Shown: positions 18,228 to 28,271, numbered from the stretch's first letter. The stretch is 64,000 nucleotides of DNA from Flavobacterium ginsenosidimutans (GCF_003254625.1 NZ_QJRJ01000072.1:62001-126000), one strand, 5' to 3'. Program-made: numbers and translations. The notes: generated by a model not told the origin, from the sequence alone.

Positions 18228-18292
18228 TAAATATTTTGAATTAGTTATGTAATATTCGTAATTACTTACTAAAATTCCTAATATTTTGTTAA
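18228..18292 (-). promoter_or_regulatory. Upstream boxes shared by both susC genes, copy 2
   Basis: On the minus strand, TTAACAAAATATTAGG (about 18277-18292) and CTAATTCAAAATATTTA (18228-18244) precede the susC ATG by 6 nt. They match the boxes before the other susC gene, apart from a longer spacer. They probably mark the promoter or leader of a common regulatory scheme. Confidence 0.5.
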
Positions 18293-18309
18293 CAGATTTT
18301 TATAAAAGA

Positions 18310-20010
18310 TTAAAATTTAACATTATAACAGATTGTGAGGATACTGTTATAAAATTTTATTTCGGTTTGATTTGTGCTTCCGTTGGCTATAATTATCTTT
18401 AATAAACCATTTTTTGTTAGTAGTCCTAAACCTATGCCAGCACTGATTAAACTGTTGAATTTTTCGCTGTTTTTTATTGAAGTTTGATCTTGGTAAATCC
18501 CATAGTCAAGTATGGTGTGTATGTATAAATTTGAACTAAGCAGGTATCTGTATTCGGTAATGAATAGATTTGCAATATTTCCTTGTAAGCTATTTTCTGA
18601 GAAACCTCGAATTGAATTTAATCCTCCAAATCTGAAAAGTTCATTTGTTATGTAATTGTCACTTTTTAAATATAAGATTTGAGGGTTGATATAGATAAAG
18701 TTCTTTTTGTTTAATTCGAAATTGTAAGAAAAATTTAAGTTAGCATAAAATTGATTGGTTGCTACTGCGGTTTCGGCAGTGTTGTTTGTGGTTCTTTTTC
18801 CATAACCCAATAATAGATTTGCATATGATTTTCTTGGAAGCAGGTAATTGGAGCTGTTGATTTTTTTGTATTCTAGGGTAGAGGTGAGGTATGAGTTTTT
18901 AAAATCACTTAGTGTTGTGCTGTTGGTATTCTGGATGTCGCTTGATTCTGTTGATTGGTATCCAATGTATATTTTAGAGTTGTAATTTAAATAATAGCCT
19001 AAATCTATTGCGGTTTTTGTGTTTTGAAATGTACTGTCTTGTTTAAAAATATTTAGTTGGGCTTTTATTCCTAGCGCGGTTTTAAAAATATAAGGAACTT
19101 CAAGTCTTGTGTTGAATGTTGTTTGTTTATTGCCGTCACTTTTCCAGTATAGTGAAAATTGTTCGCCTGCATGAAGAGTGTTTATTAAGGAAATATCTAA
19201 ATATCCGTTAAGTTGTATTTTTTTGCTGTCATCGTTTGAAAATCCAATATAGCCGTCAAAAGTGTTTGCTTTTCTTTTGTCTAGATATGTGTAAACTTTT
19301 GTTGAGTCTTTGGTGAATAAGATTTCGGGATATTTGGTTTGAGAAATAAACTCAAAGCTATTAATATCGTCAGAAAGTTTTTTAACGGTTTCTTGGTTGA
19401 AGGTATTGTTGAGATATTTTCTATTCAATTGCTTTAATGCTCCTTTAGGAAAATAATCTTTCAAAGAAGGGTTGGTGTAATTTACAATAATTGAGTTGAG
19501 GGTTCTTTTTTTTTCGGAATCAAAATTTAAGTCAGCGTAAATTATTGAATTCTTTTTTTTGATATTTTCCAGTTTGATTTTTGAAAAAGCAAAACCAGCT
19601 TTTTCTTTATCTGATATTTCTTGGTTCAAAAAATTTTCAAGTTCTGAATAGGGGATAATTATGCTGTCTTTTGATGTTTTTTTTGAATTATACAAGAGAC
19701 TATTTGTACCTATATATATATGTAGCTCTTTTATCTTGTTTTTTAAGTCTATTAAAACTGTATAAGTGCTGTCATTTACCTTTTTGTTTTCTAGTGTTTT
19801 GGAATCTATGTAGCCTTGTTTTGTTAGTTTGTTTAAAGTTTCAGAAATTTCATTGTTGAGAGATTTTATGTTAACATGTTTTCTGATGTAAGGAATAGAG
19901 TCGATTGTTAAGTTTTGTTGTTTGTTAATTCCGTTTATATTCAGATAAAAAGATTGCGCAAAACAATTTGTTGATAGAAGTAAAATGAGTATGTATTGTA
20001 ATTGTTTCAA
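18310..20010 (-). CDS. Omp85-like outer-membrane beta-barrel protein
   Basis: The protein (566 residues from a TTG at 20010) has a signal peptide ending CFAQ and an N-terminal periplasmic part of about 200 residues with POTRA-like alternation. Its barrel contains RFGGLNSIRGFSENS, the (V/I)RGF signature of Omp85 barrels. No in-frame ATG exists before the signal peptide; TTG at 20010 gives the sensible start MKQLQYILILLL, while TTG at 20016 adds two residues. It is not BamA, being too short, and may be a TamA/FhaC-like translocation or insertion pore. It is a lone gene divergent from rpsL. Confidence 0.75.
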   Translation of the reverse strand: MKQLQYILILLLSTNCFAQSFYLNINGINKQQNLTIDSIPYIRKHVNIKSLNNEISETLNKLTKQGYIDSKTLENKKVNDSTYTVLIDLKNKIKELHIYIGTNSLLYNSKKTSKDSIIIPYSELENFLNQEISDKEKAGFAFSKIKLENIKKKNSIIYADLNFDSEKKRTLNSIIVNYTNPSLKDYFPKGALKQLNRKYLNNTFNQETVKKLSDDINSFEFISQTKYPEILFTKDSTKVYTYLDKRKANTFDGYIGFSNDDSKKIQLNGYLDISLINTLHAGEQFSLYWKSDGNKQTTFNTRLEVPYIFKTALGIKAQLNIFKQDSTFQNTKTAIDLGYYLNYNSKIYIGYQSTESSDIQNTNSTTLSDFKNSYLTSTLEYKKINSSNYLLPRKSYANLLLGYGKRTTNNTAETAVATNQFYANLNFSYNFELNKKNFIYINPQILYLKSDNYITNELFRFGGLNSIRGFSENSLQGNIANLFITEYRYLLSSNLYIHTILDYGIYQDQTSIKNSEKFNSLISAGIGLGLLTKNGLLKIIIANGSTNQTEIKFYNSILTICYNVKF

Positions 20011-20109
20011 AAGCAATTGTTTTGTTAGTTAAATGTAAAGCAAATATCTAATGTTTCTTTGTGAAATCATAGATATAAATAATGTTGTTGAAAATTAATG
20101 ATTTAACGT

Positions 20110-20139
20110 TTGTATAGTGAAAAATATTTTATACATTTG
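20110..20139 (+). promoter_or_regulatory. Promoter of the str operon (rpsL)
   Basis: TTG at 20110-20112 and TACATTTG at 20132-20139, separated by 19 nt, match the Bacteroidota primary-sigma promoter consensus TTG / TAnnTTTG. Transcription would start near 20146. Confidence 0.8.
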
Positions 20140-20142
20140 CAA

Positions 20143-20158
20143 CCCCGTAAAAAGCGGG
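20143..20158 (+). promoter_or_regulatory. Small leader hairpin at the 5' end of the rpsL transcript
   Basis: CCCG at 20144-20147 pairs with CGGG at 20155-20158, with a possible flanking T-G pair, around an A-rich loop. It lies at the predicted start of the mRNA, 35 nt before the rpsL ATG. It might stabilise the 5' end or take part in control by S7 or S12; there is no direct evidence. Confidence 0.35.
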
Positions 20159-20192
20159 AATTTAATAAACATAATAATTTTTAGTATTAATT

Positions 20193-20576
20193 ATGCCAAC
20201 AATTCAACAATTAGTAAGAACAGGAAGAACTCAGATCACTAAGAAGAGTAAATCGGTTGCTTTAGATTCTTGTCCTCAAAGAAGAGGGGTTTGTACGCGT
20301 GTTTACACTACTACACCAAAAAAACCAAACTCTGCAATGCGTAAAGTTGCGCGTGTACGTTTGACAAATGGTAATGAGGTGAATGCTTACATCCCAGGAG
20401 AAGGACATAATCTACAAGAGCACTCGATAGTATTAGTGCGAGGTGGAAGGGTAAAAGATTTACCAGGTGTTAGATATCATATCGTTCGTGGAGCTCTTGA
20501 TACGTCAGGTGTTGCAGGAAGAACGCAAAGAAGATCTAAGTACGGTGCTAAACGCCCAAAAGAAGCAAAAAAGTAA
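20193..20576 (+). CDS. rpsL: 30S ribosomal protein S12
   Basis: The 127-residue S12 belongs to the 30S decoding centre. The signature [13 protein letters not shown] is present with lysines at 43 and 44, and the second loop [15 protein letters not shown] has K88 and D89. Lysines at these two sites are the streptomycin-sensitive forms, so no resistance change is visible. It opens the str operon (rpsL-rpsG-fusA-rpsJ), behind a consensus promoter and a 47-nt leader with no Shine-Dalgarno motif. Confidence 0.99.
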
Positions 20577-20600
20577 TTTAAAAACTTTTAAGAAAAAGAC

Positions 20601-21077
20601 ATGAGAAAAAGAGCGGCAAAGAAAAGACCACTTTTACCGGATCCAAGGTTTAATGACCAATTAGTAACACGTTTTGTGAATAACTTAATGTGGGATGGTA
20701 AGAAATCTACAGCTTTTAAAGTATTTTATGATGCTATTGATATCATTGAAACTAAAAAGCAAAATGATGAGAAAACTTCATTAGAGATCTGGAAAGATGC
20801 TTTAACAAACGTTATGCCTCACGTAGAAGTACGTAGCCGTAGAGTTGGTGGAGCTACATTCCAAATCCCAATGCAAATTCGTCCAGACAGAAAAATTTCT
20901 ATGGCAATGAAGTGGTTAATACTTTATTCAAGAAGAAGAAATGAAAAATCTATGGCTCAGCGTTTAGCTTCAGAATGTTTAGCTGCGGCTAAAGAAGAAG
21001 GTGCTGCGGTTAAGAAAAGAATGGATACTCACAAAATGGCAGAAGCTAATAAGGCATTCTCTCACTTTAGATTTTAA
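20601..21077 (+). CDS. rpsG: 30S ribosomal protein S7
   Basis: This 158-residue protein begins [19 protein letters not shown] and contains [18 protein letters not shown], the conserved rRNA-binding region of S7, which nucleates the 30S head. It follows rpsL by 24 bp and precedes fusA by 11 bp. In E. coli S7 represses its own operon by binding the rpsL-rpsG gap; the short gap here shows no obvious matching structure. Confidence 0.99.
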   Translation: MRKRAAKKRPLLPDPRFNDQLVTRFVNNLMWDGKKSTAFKVFYDAIDIIETKKQNDEKTSLEIWKDALTNVMPHVEVRSRRVGGATFQIPMQIRPDRKISMAMKWLILYSRRRNEKSMAQRLASECLAAAKEEGAAVKKRMDTHKMAEANKAFSHFRF

Positions 21078-21088
21078 TTCGTAAAGAA

Positions 21089-23245
21089 ATGGCTAGAGAT
21101 TTAAAATATACTAGAAATATCGGGATCGCTGCTCACATTGATGCTGGTAAAACAACAACAACTGAGCGTATTCTTTTTTACACTGGAAAATCACATAAAA
21201 TTGGTGAGGTACACGATGGTGCTGCAACAATGGACTGGATGGCGCAAGAGCAAGAAAGAGGTATTACAATTACTTCTGCTGCTACAACTTGTACTTGGAA
21301 TTTTCCAACTGAGCAAGGTAAGACTCTTCCAGAATCATTACCTTATCACTTTAATATTATTGATACTCCTGGACACGTTGATTTTACTGTAGAGGTAAAC
21401 CGTTCTTTACGTGTACTTGATGGTTTAGTTTTCTTATTTAGTGCTGTTGATGGTGTTGAGCCACAGTCAGAAACTAACTGGAGACTTGCTGATCAATATA
21501 GAGTTCCTCGTATGGGATTCGTAAACAAAATGGACCGTCAAGGTGCTAACTTTTTAGCTGTATGTGGACAGGTTAAAGATATGTTGAAATCGAATGCGGT
21601 TGCAATTACTTTGCCTATTGGTGATGAAGCAGATTTTAAAGGTATTGTTGACTTGGTGAAAAATCAAGCTATTGTATGGCATGATGAAACTCAAGGGGCT
21701 ACTTTTGATATCGTTGATATCCCGGCTGATATGGTTGATGATGTAAAACACTACCGTTCTATCCTTATCGAAGAGATTGCAACTTATGATGAGAATCTTT
21801 TAGATAAATACATGGAAGATGAAAACTCTATTACAGAGGAAGAAATCAACAATGCATTAAGAGCGGCTACTATCGATATGGCAATCATTCCTATGCTTGC
21901 TGGTTCTTCTTTCAAAAACAAAGGAGTTCAATTCATGTTAGATGCTGTTTGTAAATATTTACCATCTCCATTAGATAAAGAAGGTATCGAAGGAATTCAC
22001 CCTGATGATGCTGAATTATTAGAAGAAGATCAAACTAAAATCTTACGTCGCCCAGATGTAAAAGAGCCGTTTGCTGCTTTAGCATTTAAAATTGCTACTG
22101 ATCCATTCGTAGGTCGTTTAGCTTTCTTCCGTGCTTACTCTGGACGTTTAGATGCTGGTTCTTATGTTTTAAATACTCGTTCTGGTAACAAAGAGAGAAT
22201 TTCTCGTATTTACCAAATGCACGCTAACAAACAAAATCCAATCGAATTTATTGAGGCTGGAGATATTGGAGCTGCTGTAGGATTTAAAGATATTAAAACT
22301 GGAGATACGCTTTGTGATGAAAAGAATCCAATTATCTTGGAGTCTATGAAGTTTCCAGAGCCTGTAATCGGTATTGCTATCGAGCCTAAAACTAAAGCTG
22401 ACGTTGATAAAATGGGTATGGCTTTGGCTAAATTAGCTGAAGAGGATCCAACATTTACTGTAAGAACTGATGAGGCTTCAGGTCAAACTATTATTTCTGG
22501 TATGGGTGAGCTTCACTTAGATATCTTAGTTGATCGTATGAAACGTGAGTTTAAAGTAGAGGTTAATCAAGGTGAGCCACAAGTAGAGTACAAAGAGGCG
22601 TTTACTAAATCTGCTCAACATAGAGAAACTTACAAGAAACAATCTGGAGGTCGTGGTAAATTCGGTGATATCGTATTTAGAATCGAACCTGCTGATGAAG
22701 TTGATGGTAAAGTTCCAGTTGGATTACAGTTCGTAAATGAGGTAAAAGGTGGTAACGTACCTAAAGAGTATATTCCTGCTGTTGAAAAAGGTTTCCGTGA
22801 GGCTATGAAAACAGGTCCATTAGCTGGATATGCTGTTGATAGTTTGAAAGTAACTTTATTAGATGGGTCTTTCCATCCTGTGGATTCTGATGCTCTTTCT
22901 TTTGAATTAGCTGCTAGAATGGGTTATAAAGAGTCAGGACGTGCTGCTGGAGCTGTTATTCTTGAGCCAATCATGAAAATCGAAGTTATTACTCCTGAAG
23001 AAAACATGGGTGATATCGTTGGTGACTTGAACCGTCGTAGAGGTCAAGTTAATGACATGGGTGATAGAAATGGTGCTAAAACTATTAAAGCTGATGTGCC
23101 TTTATCAGAAATGTTTGGTTATGTAACTACATTAAGAACATTATCTTCTGGTAGAGCTACTTCAACAATGGAGTTCTCTCACTATGCAGAAACACCTTCT
23201 AATATTTCAGAAGAGGTAATCAAAAAAGCAAAAGGTAACGCTTAA
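21089..23245 (+). CDS. fusA: Elongation factor G
   Basis: The 718-residue GTPase catalyses ribosomal translocation. The G1 loop AHIDAGKTT is at residues 15-23, switch motif [10 protein letters not shown] follows, then G3 DTPGHVDF and G4 NKMD. Domains II to V run to the C terminus, including the domain IV loop ([13 protein letters not shown]). It lies in the str operon between rpsG and rpsJ. Length and motifs are those of canonical EF-G, not of the ribosome-recycling EF-G2 type or the tetracycline-protection relatives. Confidence 0.99.
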   Translation: MARDLKYTRNIGIAAHIDAGKTTTTERILFYTGKSHKIGEVHDGAATMDWMAQEQERGITITSAATTCTWNFPTEQGKTLPESLPYHFNIIDTPGHVDFTVEVNRSLRVLDGLVFLFSAVDGVEPQSETNWRLADQYRVPRMGFVNKMDRQGANFLAVCGQVKDMLKSNAVAITLPIGDEADFKGIVDLVKNQAIVWHDETQGATFDIVDIPADMVDDVKHYRSILIEEIATYDENLLDKYMEDENSITEEEINNALRAATIDMAIIPMLAGSSFKNKGVQFMLDAVCKYLPSPLDKEGIEGIHPDDAELLEEDQTKILRRPDVKEPFAALAFKIATDPFVGRLAFFRAYSGRLDAGSYVLNTRSGNKERISRIYQMHANKQNPIEFIEAGDIGAAVGFKDIKTGDTLCDEKNPIILESMKFPEPVIGIAIEPKTKADVDKMGMALAKLAEEDPTFTVRTDEASGQTIISGMGELHLDILVDRMKREFKVEVNQGEPQVEYKEAFTKSAQHRETYKKQSGGRGKFGDIVFRIEPADEVDGKVPVGLQFVNEVKGGNVPKEYIPAVEKGFREAMKTGPLAGYAVDSLKVTLLDGSFHPVDSDALSFELAARMGYKESGRAAGAVILEPIMKIEVITPEENMGDIVGDLNRRRGQVNDMGDRNGAKTIKADVPLSEMFGYVTTLRTLSSGRATSTMEFSHYAETPSNISEEVIKKAKGNA

Positions 23246-23255
23246 TTTTAAGAAA

Positions 23256-23561
23256 ATGAGTCAAAAAATCAGAATAAAACTAAAATCTTACGATCATATG
23301 TTAGTAGATAAATCTGCTGAAAAGATCGTGAAAACAGTAAAAACTACTGGAGCAGTTGTAACAGGTCCAATTCCGTTGCCAACTCACAAAAAACTTTTCA
23401 CTGTATTGCGTTCTCCGCACGTTAACAAAAAAGCGAGAGAGCAATTTGAAGTAATGTCATACAAGAGATTGATTGATATTTATTCATCTTCATCTAAAAC
23501 TATTGATGCTTTAATGAAACTTGAATTGCCAAGTGGAGTTGAAGTAGAGATTAAAGTATAA
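23256..23561 (+). CDS. rpsJ: 30S ribosomal protein S10 (NusE)
   Basis: This 101-residue protein is S10, a component of the 30S head and, as NusE, a partner of NusB and NusG-type factors in antitermination. Typical motifs are [14 protein letters not shown] and [29 protein letters not shown]. It is the last gene of the str transcript: a strong hairpin terminator follows 22 bp later, separating it from rplC, whereas S10 usually heads the operon that contains rplC. Confidence 0.99.
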
Positions 23562-23582
23562 TTTTTTTATATTTTTTTATAT

Positions 23583-23615
23583 AAAAAGCGAGACATTATT
23601 TGTCTCGCTTTTTTT
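23583..23615 (+). terminator. Terminator after rpsJ
   Basis: A perfect 13-bp stem (AAAAAGCGAGACA / TGTCTCGCTTTTT) with a 5-nt loop ends in a run of seven T. It should end the str transcript upstream of the S10-spc genes. Confidence 0.95.
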
Positions 23616-23865
23616 GTTTTTAAAAGTTGCTTTTAGTTTGCGGAATTTGAATTTTTGCGATTTTTTAAAATTTGTATTTTTTTATAAAAGCCTTTGTTTT
23701 AAAGGGATGCGAGTTTTTTTTGTTGTGATTTAATTAATTTATTGTTAAGCCCGGAATGTTTGAAGGTTGAAAAAACAGAATCAAATTTTGTTGTAAATAA
23801 AGTTTGTTTTGACGGTGTTTTGATGCTTGGATTTTGATTATGAGCGATTTAATTTTCGCAACTGT

Positions 23866-23896
23866 TTGGTATATTCAATTTTAATATCTACTTTTG
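23866..23896 (+). promoter_or_regulatory. Promoter of the rplC (S10-spc) operon
   Basis: TTG at 23866-23868 and TACTTTTG at 23889-23896, with 20 nt between, match the Bacteroidota consensus. Transcription would begin near 23900-23905, about 60 nt before rplC. Confidence 0.85.
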
Positions 23897-23900
23897 CACT

Positions 23901-23938
23901 CCCTGTTTGGAAATTTCTGTTATTTTCAAATTGAAGGG
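23901..23938 (+). promoter_or_regulatory. Leader stem-loop upstream of rplC
   Basis: TTTGGAAAT (23906-23914) pairs with ATTTTCAAA (23922-23930) through nine pairs, one of them G-U, around a 7-nt loop. Flanking CCCT (23901-23904) and AGGG (23935-23938) can extend it past a small internal loop. It sits at the very 5' end of the predicted mRNA of a large ribosomal operon, the usual place for an autoregulatory binding site. The ligand is unknown. Confidence 0.5.
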
Positions 23939-23965
23939 AATTTTAGTAATTAATAATTAATATTT

Positions 23966-24583
23966 ATGTCTGGGTTAATTGGTAAGAAAATCGGCATGAC
24001 TAGTATTTTTGACGAAAACGGGAAAAACATTCCTTGTACAGTAATCGAAGCTGGTCCATGTGTTGTTACCCAAGTCAGAACCAACGAGGTTGACGGGTAC
24101 GAAGCGTTGCAACTTGGTTTCGATGACAAAAACGAGAAACATTCTACTAAAGCGGCTTTAGGTCACTTTAAGAAAGCTGGAACTGTTGCTAAGAAAAAAG
24201 TCGTTGAATTCCAAGATTTTGCAACTGAACAAAAATTAGGAGATCTAATTGATGTTACTATTTTTGAAGAAGGAGAATTTGTAGATGTACAAGGTGTATC
24301 TAAAGGTAAAGGTTTCCAAGGTGTTGTTAAACGTCACGGTTTTGGTGGAGTTGGACAAGCTACTCATGGTCAGCACAACCGTTTAAGAGCGCCAGGTTCT
24401 GTAGGAGCTTCTTCTTATCCATCTAGAGTATTCAAAGGAATGCGTATGGCTGGAAGAATGGGAGGAGAAAATGTGAAAATTCAAAACCTTAGAGTTTTAA
24501 AAGTAGTTGCTGAAAAGAATCTACTTGTTATTAAAGGATGTGTTCCTGGACATAAAAACTCTTATGTAATCATTCAGAAGTAA
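23966..24583 (+). CDS. rplC: 50S ribosomal protein L3
   Basis: This 205-residue protein starts [18 protein letters not shown] and has the central finger [16 protein letters not shown] that reaches the peptidyl-transferase centre. It is the first gene of a long transcript from its own promoter. Its stop codon overlaps the rplD start by one base, so L3 and L4 are translationally coupled. Confidence 0.99.
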   Translation: MSGLIGKKIGMTSIFDENGKNIPCTVIEAGPCVVTQVRTNEVDGYEALQLGFDDKNEKHSTKAALGHFKKAGTVAKKKVVEFQDFATEQKLGDLIDVTIFEEGEFVDVQGVSKGKGFQGVVKRHGFGGVGQATHGQHNRLRAPGSVGASSYPSRVFKGMRMAGRMGGENVKIQNLRVLKVVAEKNLLVIKGCVPGHKNSYVIIQK

Positions 24584-25212
24584 TGGAAGTAAAAGTATTA
24601 GATTTCAACGGAAAAGATACTGGTAGAAAAGTTCAACTTTCTGATTCAGTATTCGCAATTGAACCAAATAATCACGCAGTATACCTTGATGTAAAGCAAT
24701 ATCTTGCTAATCAAAGACAAGGTACTCATAAAGCTAAAGAAAGAGCTGAAGTTGCTGGAAGTACGCGTAAGATTAAAAAACAAAAAGGAACTGGTACAGC
24801 TCGTGCGGGAAGTGCTAAAAATCCTTTGTTTAAAGGCGGTGGAACAGTTTTTGGGCCAAGACCAAGAAGTTATTCATTCAAATTGAATAAAGGCTTAAAG
24901 AGATTGGCTAGAAAATCAGCTTTCTCAATTAAAGCAAAAGAGGCTAACATTGTAGTTCTTGAAGACTTTAATTTTGAAGTACCAAACACTAAAAATTTCA
25001 TTAACGTTTTGAAAGCTTTAGGGTTAGAAAATAAAAAATCTCTATTCGTGTTGGGTGAGTCAAATAAAAATGTATATTTGTCGTCACGCAATTTGAAGGC
25101 TTCAAATGTCGTAACTAGCTCAGAATTAAGCACTTACGCAATATTAAACGCTAATAATTTAGTGCTTTTAGAAGGTTCTTTAGAGTTAATTGAAGAAAAT
25201 TTAAGTAAATAA
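24583..25212 (+). CDS. rplD: 50S ribosomal protein L4
   Basis: The 209-residue product has the extended loop [21 protein letters not shown] that lines the peptide exit tunnel, and the C-terminal globular fold. In E. coli L4 represses the S10 operon by attenuation; here the leader before rplC is the candidate target, though it does not resemble the enterobacterial one. The start overlaps the rplC stop. Confidence 0.98.
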   Translation: MEVKVLDFNGKDTGRKVQLSDSVFAIEPNNHAVYLDVKQYLANQRQGTHKAKERAEVAGSTRKIKKQKGTGTARAGSAKNPLFKGGGTVFGPRPRSYSFKLNKGLKRLARKSAFSIKAKEANIVVLEDFNFEVPNTKNFINVLKALGLENKKSLFVLGESNKNVYLSSRNLKASNVVTSSELSTYAILNANNLVLLEGSLELIEENLSK

Positions 25213-25219
25213 TAGGAAT

Positions 25220-25510
25220 ATGAGCATCATAATTAGACCTATAGTAACGGAAAAAGTAACCAAAGAAAGTGAAGTTCTAAACCGCTTCGGATTCGTTGTT
25301 AACAAAAAAGCAAACAAAGTTGAGATTAAGAAAGCTGTTGAAGCTGCTTATGGAGTGACTATCGTTTCTGTTAATACAATGAATGTGAGACCAGATAGAT
25401 CTACTAAATACACTAAAAGTGGTTTAATAAGTGGAAAGACAAATGCATACAAAAAAGCAATTGTTCAAGTACAAGAAGGAGAAACAATTGATTTTTACAA
25501 CAATATCTAA
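25220..25510 (+). CDS. rplW: 50S ribosomal protein L23
   Basis: This 96-residue protein carries IIIRPIVTEKVT at the N terminus and the conserved KANKVEIKKAVEAAYGV segment. L23 sits at the tunnel exit and docks trigger factor and SRP. It lies 7 bp after rplD and 9 bp before rplB. Confidence 0.98.
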   Translation: MSIIIRPIVTEKVTKESEVLNRFGFVVNKKANKVEIKKAVEAAYGVTIVSVNTMNVRPDRSTKYTKSGLISGKTNAYKKAIVQVQEGETIDFYNNI

Positions 25511-25519
25511 GATAGAAAA

Positions 25520-26344
25520 ATGTCAGTAAGAAAATTAAAACCTATTACCCCAGGTCAGCGATTTAGAGTTGTGAATGGTTATGACGCCATTACAACTGAT
25601 AAGCCGGAACGCTCTTTGATAGCGCCGATAAAAAACTCTGGAGGTAGAAATAGTCAAGGAAAGATGACCATGCGTTATACGGGTGGTGGTCACAAGCAGA
25701 GATATCGTATTATTGATTTCAAAAGAACTAAAGATGGAATTCCAGCTACAGTGAAATCAATCGAATACGATCCAAATCGTACTGCGTTTATCGCTTTATT
25801 AGCTTATGCTGATGGAGAGAAAACTTATATTATCGCACAAAACGGATTGAAAGTTGGTCAGAAATTAGTTTCTGGTCCAGAATCTCAACCTGAAATCGGT
25901 AATACTTTACCTTTAAGCAGAATTCCTCTTGGAACTGTTATATCTTGTATTGAGTTACGTCCAGGACAAGGAGCAGTAATTGCTCGTTCAGCTGGAACTT
26001 TTGCTCAGTTAATGGCAAGAGACGGGAAATATGCAACAATTAAAATGCCATCTGGGGAGACAAGATTGATCTTGCTAACTTGTTCGGCTACAATTGGAGC
26101 TGTTTCTAATTCTGACCACCAATTAGTTGTATCTGGAAAAGCAGGTAGAACAAGATGGTTAGGAAGAAGACCTAGAACTAGACCAGTAGCGATGAACCCA
26201 GTTGATCACCCTATGGGAGGTGGTGAAGGACGTTCTTCAGGAGGGCACCCACGTTCAAGAAACGGAGTACCAGCTAAAGGTTACAGAACTCGTTCTAAGA
26301 AAAACCCGAGTAACAAGTATATCGTAGAACGTAGAAAGAAATAA
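25520..26344 (+). CDS. rplB: 50S ribosomal protein L2
   Basis: The 274-residue protein has the OB and SH3 rRNA-binding core ([22 protein letters not shown]) and the C-terminal loop [15 protein letters not shown] with the conserved histidine near the peptidyl-transferase centre. Full length for L2, one of the largest and most conserved 50S proteins. Confidence 0.99.
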   Translation: MSVRKLKPITPGQRFRVVNGYDAITTDKPERSLIAPIKNSGGRNSQGKMTMRYTGGGHKQRYRIIDFKRTKDGIPATVKSIEYDPNRTAFIALLAYADGEKTYIIAQNGLKVGQKLVSGPESQPEIGNTLPLSRIPLGTVISCIELRPGQGAVIARSAGTFAQLMARDGKYATIKMPSGETRLILLTCSATIGAVSNSDHQLVVSGKAGRTRWLGRRPRTRPVAMNPVDHPMGGGEGRSSGGHPRSRNGVPAKGYRTRSKKNPSNKYIVERRKK

Positions 26345-26350
26345 TAAGAT

Positions 26351-26629
26351 ATGGCACGTTCATTAAAAAAAGGACCTTTCGTTCATTATAAATTAGACAA
26401 GAAAGTTCAAGAAAACGTAGAAAGTGGTAAAAATGCAGTTGTTAAGACTTGGTCTAGAGCTTCAATGATTACTCCAGATTTCGTTGGACAAACTATCGCA
26501 GTTCATAACGGTCGTCAATTTGTACCAGTTTACGTAACAGAAAACATGGTAGGTCACAAATTAGGAGAGTTTTCACCAACTAGATCTTTTAGAGGTCATG
26601 CTGGAGCAAAAAATAAAGGTAAAAAATAA
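26351..26629 (+). CDS. rpsS: 30S ribosomal protein S19
   Basis: This 92-residue protein begins [14 protein letters not shown] and contains [20 protein letters not shown] and [17 protein letters not shown], the S19 signature. It pairs with S13 in the 30S head and lies 6 bp after rplB. Confidence 0.99.
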   Translation: MARSLKKGPFVHYKLDKKVQENVESGKNAVVKTWSRASMITPDFVGQTIAVHNGRQFVPVYVTENMVGHKLGEFSPTRSFRGHAGAKNKGKK

Positions 26630-26635
26630 GAAGCA

Positions 26636-27049
26636 ATGGGAGTTCGTAAAAGAGAAACAGCAGATGCGAGAAAAGAGGCTAATAAGTCTATTGCTTTCGC
26701 AAAATTGAATAACTGCCCTACTTCACCTAGAAAAATGCGCTTAGTAGCGGACTTGGTAAGAGGTCAGAAGGTAGAAAGAGCACTTAACATTTTAAGATTC
26801 AGTTCTAAAGAAGCTTCAAGAAAATTAGAAAAACTATTATTATCTGCAATCAACAACTGGGAGCAAAAAAATAGTGAAGGTAATTTAGAAGAAGCTGGAT
26901 TATTTGTTAAAGAGATCAGAGTAGATGGTGGAATGATGTTAAAAAGACTTCGTCCAGCTCCACAAGGTCGTGCACACAGAATAAGAAAACGTTCTAATCA
27001 CGTAACAATCGTGCTTGGAGCTATCAATAACACACAAAGCAATTCTTAA
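26636..27049 (+). CDS. rplV: 50S ribosomal protein L22
   Basis: The 137-residue protein has the N-terminal part [20 protein letters not shown] and the C-terminal hairpin [20 protein letters not shown] (written [20 protein letters not shown] in this sequence) that lines the exit tunnel. It is slightly longer than the E. coli protein (110 residues) because of N-terminal residues before the core. Confidence 0.98.
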
Positions 27050-27054
27050 GCAGC

Positions 27055-27813
27055 ATGGGACAAAAGACAAATCCAATTGGAAATAGACTTGGTATCATCA
27101 GAGGATGGGACTCAAACTGGTATGGTGGAAATGATTACGGTGATAAATTAGCCGAAGATCACAAAATCAGAAAGTATATCCATGCTCGTTTATCAAAAGC
27201 TAGTGTATCAAAAGTAATCATCGAGAGAACTTTGAAACTTGTAACCGTTACTATCACTACTGCTAGACCTGGTATCATTATCGGAAAAGGTGGACAAGAG
27301 GTAGACAAGTTAAAAGAAGAACTTAAGAAAGTTACTGACAAGGAGGTTCAAATCAACATCTTTGAAATCAAAAGACCTGAGTTAGATGCTTATCTTGTGG
27401 CGACAAGCATCGCTCGTCAAATCGAAAGCCGTATTTCTTACAGACGTGCAATCAAAATGGCTATTGCTGCTTCAATGCGTATGAACGCTGAAGGTATCAA
27501 AGTTTTGATTTCTGGTCGTTTGAATGGTGCTGAGATGGCGCGTTCGGAAGGTTTCAAAGAAGGTAGAATTCCTCTATCAACTTTCAGAGCTGACATTGAT
27601 TATGCACTTGCTGAAGCTCATACTACTTATGGTAGAATGGGAATCAAAGTGTGGATCATGAAAGGTGAAGTTTACGGTAAGAGAGAACTTTCTCCACTTG
27701 CTGGAATGGATAAAAAACAATCTGGTACAGGTGGTGGAAAAGGTGGAGATGCTCCTAGAGGCAAATCTAACTTTAACAAAGGTGGAAAACCAGACGCTCG
27801 TAAAAGAAAGTAA
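27055..27813 (+). CDS. rpsC: 30S ribosomal protein S3
   Basis: This 252-residue protein begins [22 protein letters not shown] and has a type-II KH domain with the GKGG loop ([13 protein letters not shown]). S3 forms part of the mRNA entry tunnel and helicase. The last 35 residues are a Gly/Lys-rich tail ([20 protein letters not shown]), longer than in proteobacteria. Confidence 0.99.
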   Translation: MGQKTNPIGNRLGIIRGWDSNWYGGNDYGDKLAEDHKIRKYIHARLSKASVSKVIIERTLKLVTVTITTARPGIIIGKGGQEVDKLKEELKKVTDKEVQINIFEIKRPELDAYLVATSIARQIESRISYRRAIKMAIAASMRMNAEGIKVLISGRLNGAEMARSEGFKEGRIPLSTFRADIDYALAEAHTTYGRMGIKVWIMKGEVYGKRELSPLAGMDKKQSGTGGGKGGDAPRGKSNFNKGGKPDARKRK

Positions 27814-27832
27814 ATTTTTAAACTAAAGAAAA

Positions 27833-28258
27833 ATGTTACAGCCTAAAAGAACAAAATACCGTAAGGTACAAAAAGGTAGAATGAAAGGTAACTCTCAAAG
27901 AGGGCATGAACTTTCAAATGGAATGTTTGGTATTAAATCTGTACATGAAGATGGAATGTTCTTAACTTCTCGTCAAATCGAAGCTGCGCGTATTGCTGCA
28001 ACTCGTTACATGAAGAGAGAGGGACAATTATGGATTAAAATTTTCCCAGACAAACCTATTACTAAGAAGCCTCTTGAAGTACGTATGGGTAAAGGTAAAG
28101 GAGCAGTTGAGTATTGGGCTGCTGTTGTTAAACCAGGAAGAATTATGTTTGAAGTTGGAGGAGTTCCGTTATCAGTTGCAAAAGAGGCATTGCGTCTTGC
28201 AGCTCAGAAACTTCCAGTAAAAACTAAATTCGTCGTTGCTAGAGATTTCGAAGCATAA
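27833..28258 (+). CDS. rplP: 50S ribosomal protein L16
   Basis: The 141-residue product starts [19 protein letters not shown] and contains [18 protein letters not shown], the L16 signature. It contacts tRNA in the A site. Spacing of 19 bp from rpsC and 13 bp to rpmC fits a single operon. Confidence 0.99.
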   Translation: MLQPKRTKYRKVQKGRMKGNSQRGHELSNGMFGIKSVHEDGMFLTSRQIEAARIAATRYMKREGQLWIKIFPDKPITKKPLEVRMGKGKGAVEYWAAVVKPGRIMFEVGGVPLSVAKEALRLAAQKLPVKTKFVVARDFEA

Positions 28259-28271
28259 TTTATAATTTATT

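Larger units (their letters stand above)
23562..23965. other. Intergenic region rpsJ-rplC (404 bp)
   Basis: No gene is visible on either strand. The region contains, in order, a hairpin terminator (23583-23615), about 250 bp of AT-rich unstructured DNA, a consensus promoter (23866-23896) and a leader with a stem-loop at the predicted 5' end (23901-23938) before rplC. Confidence 0.8.

Noticed and set aside
20016..20192. Possible small gene between the Omp85-like gene and rpsL
   Set aside because: There is no start-stop frame of plausible length; the stretch is explained by the rpsL promoter and leader.
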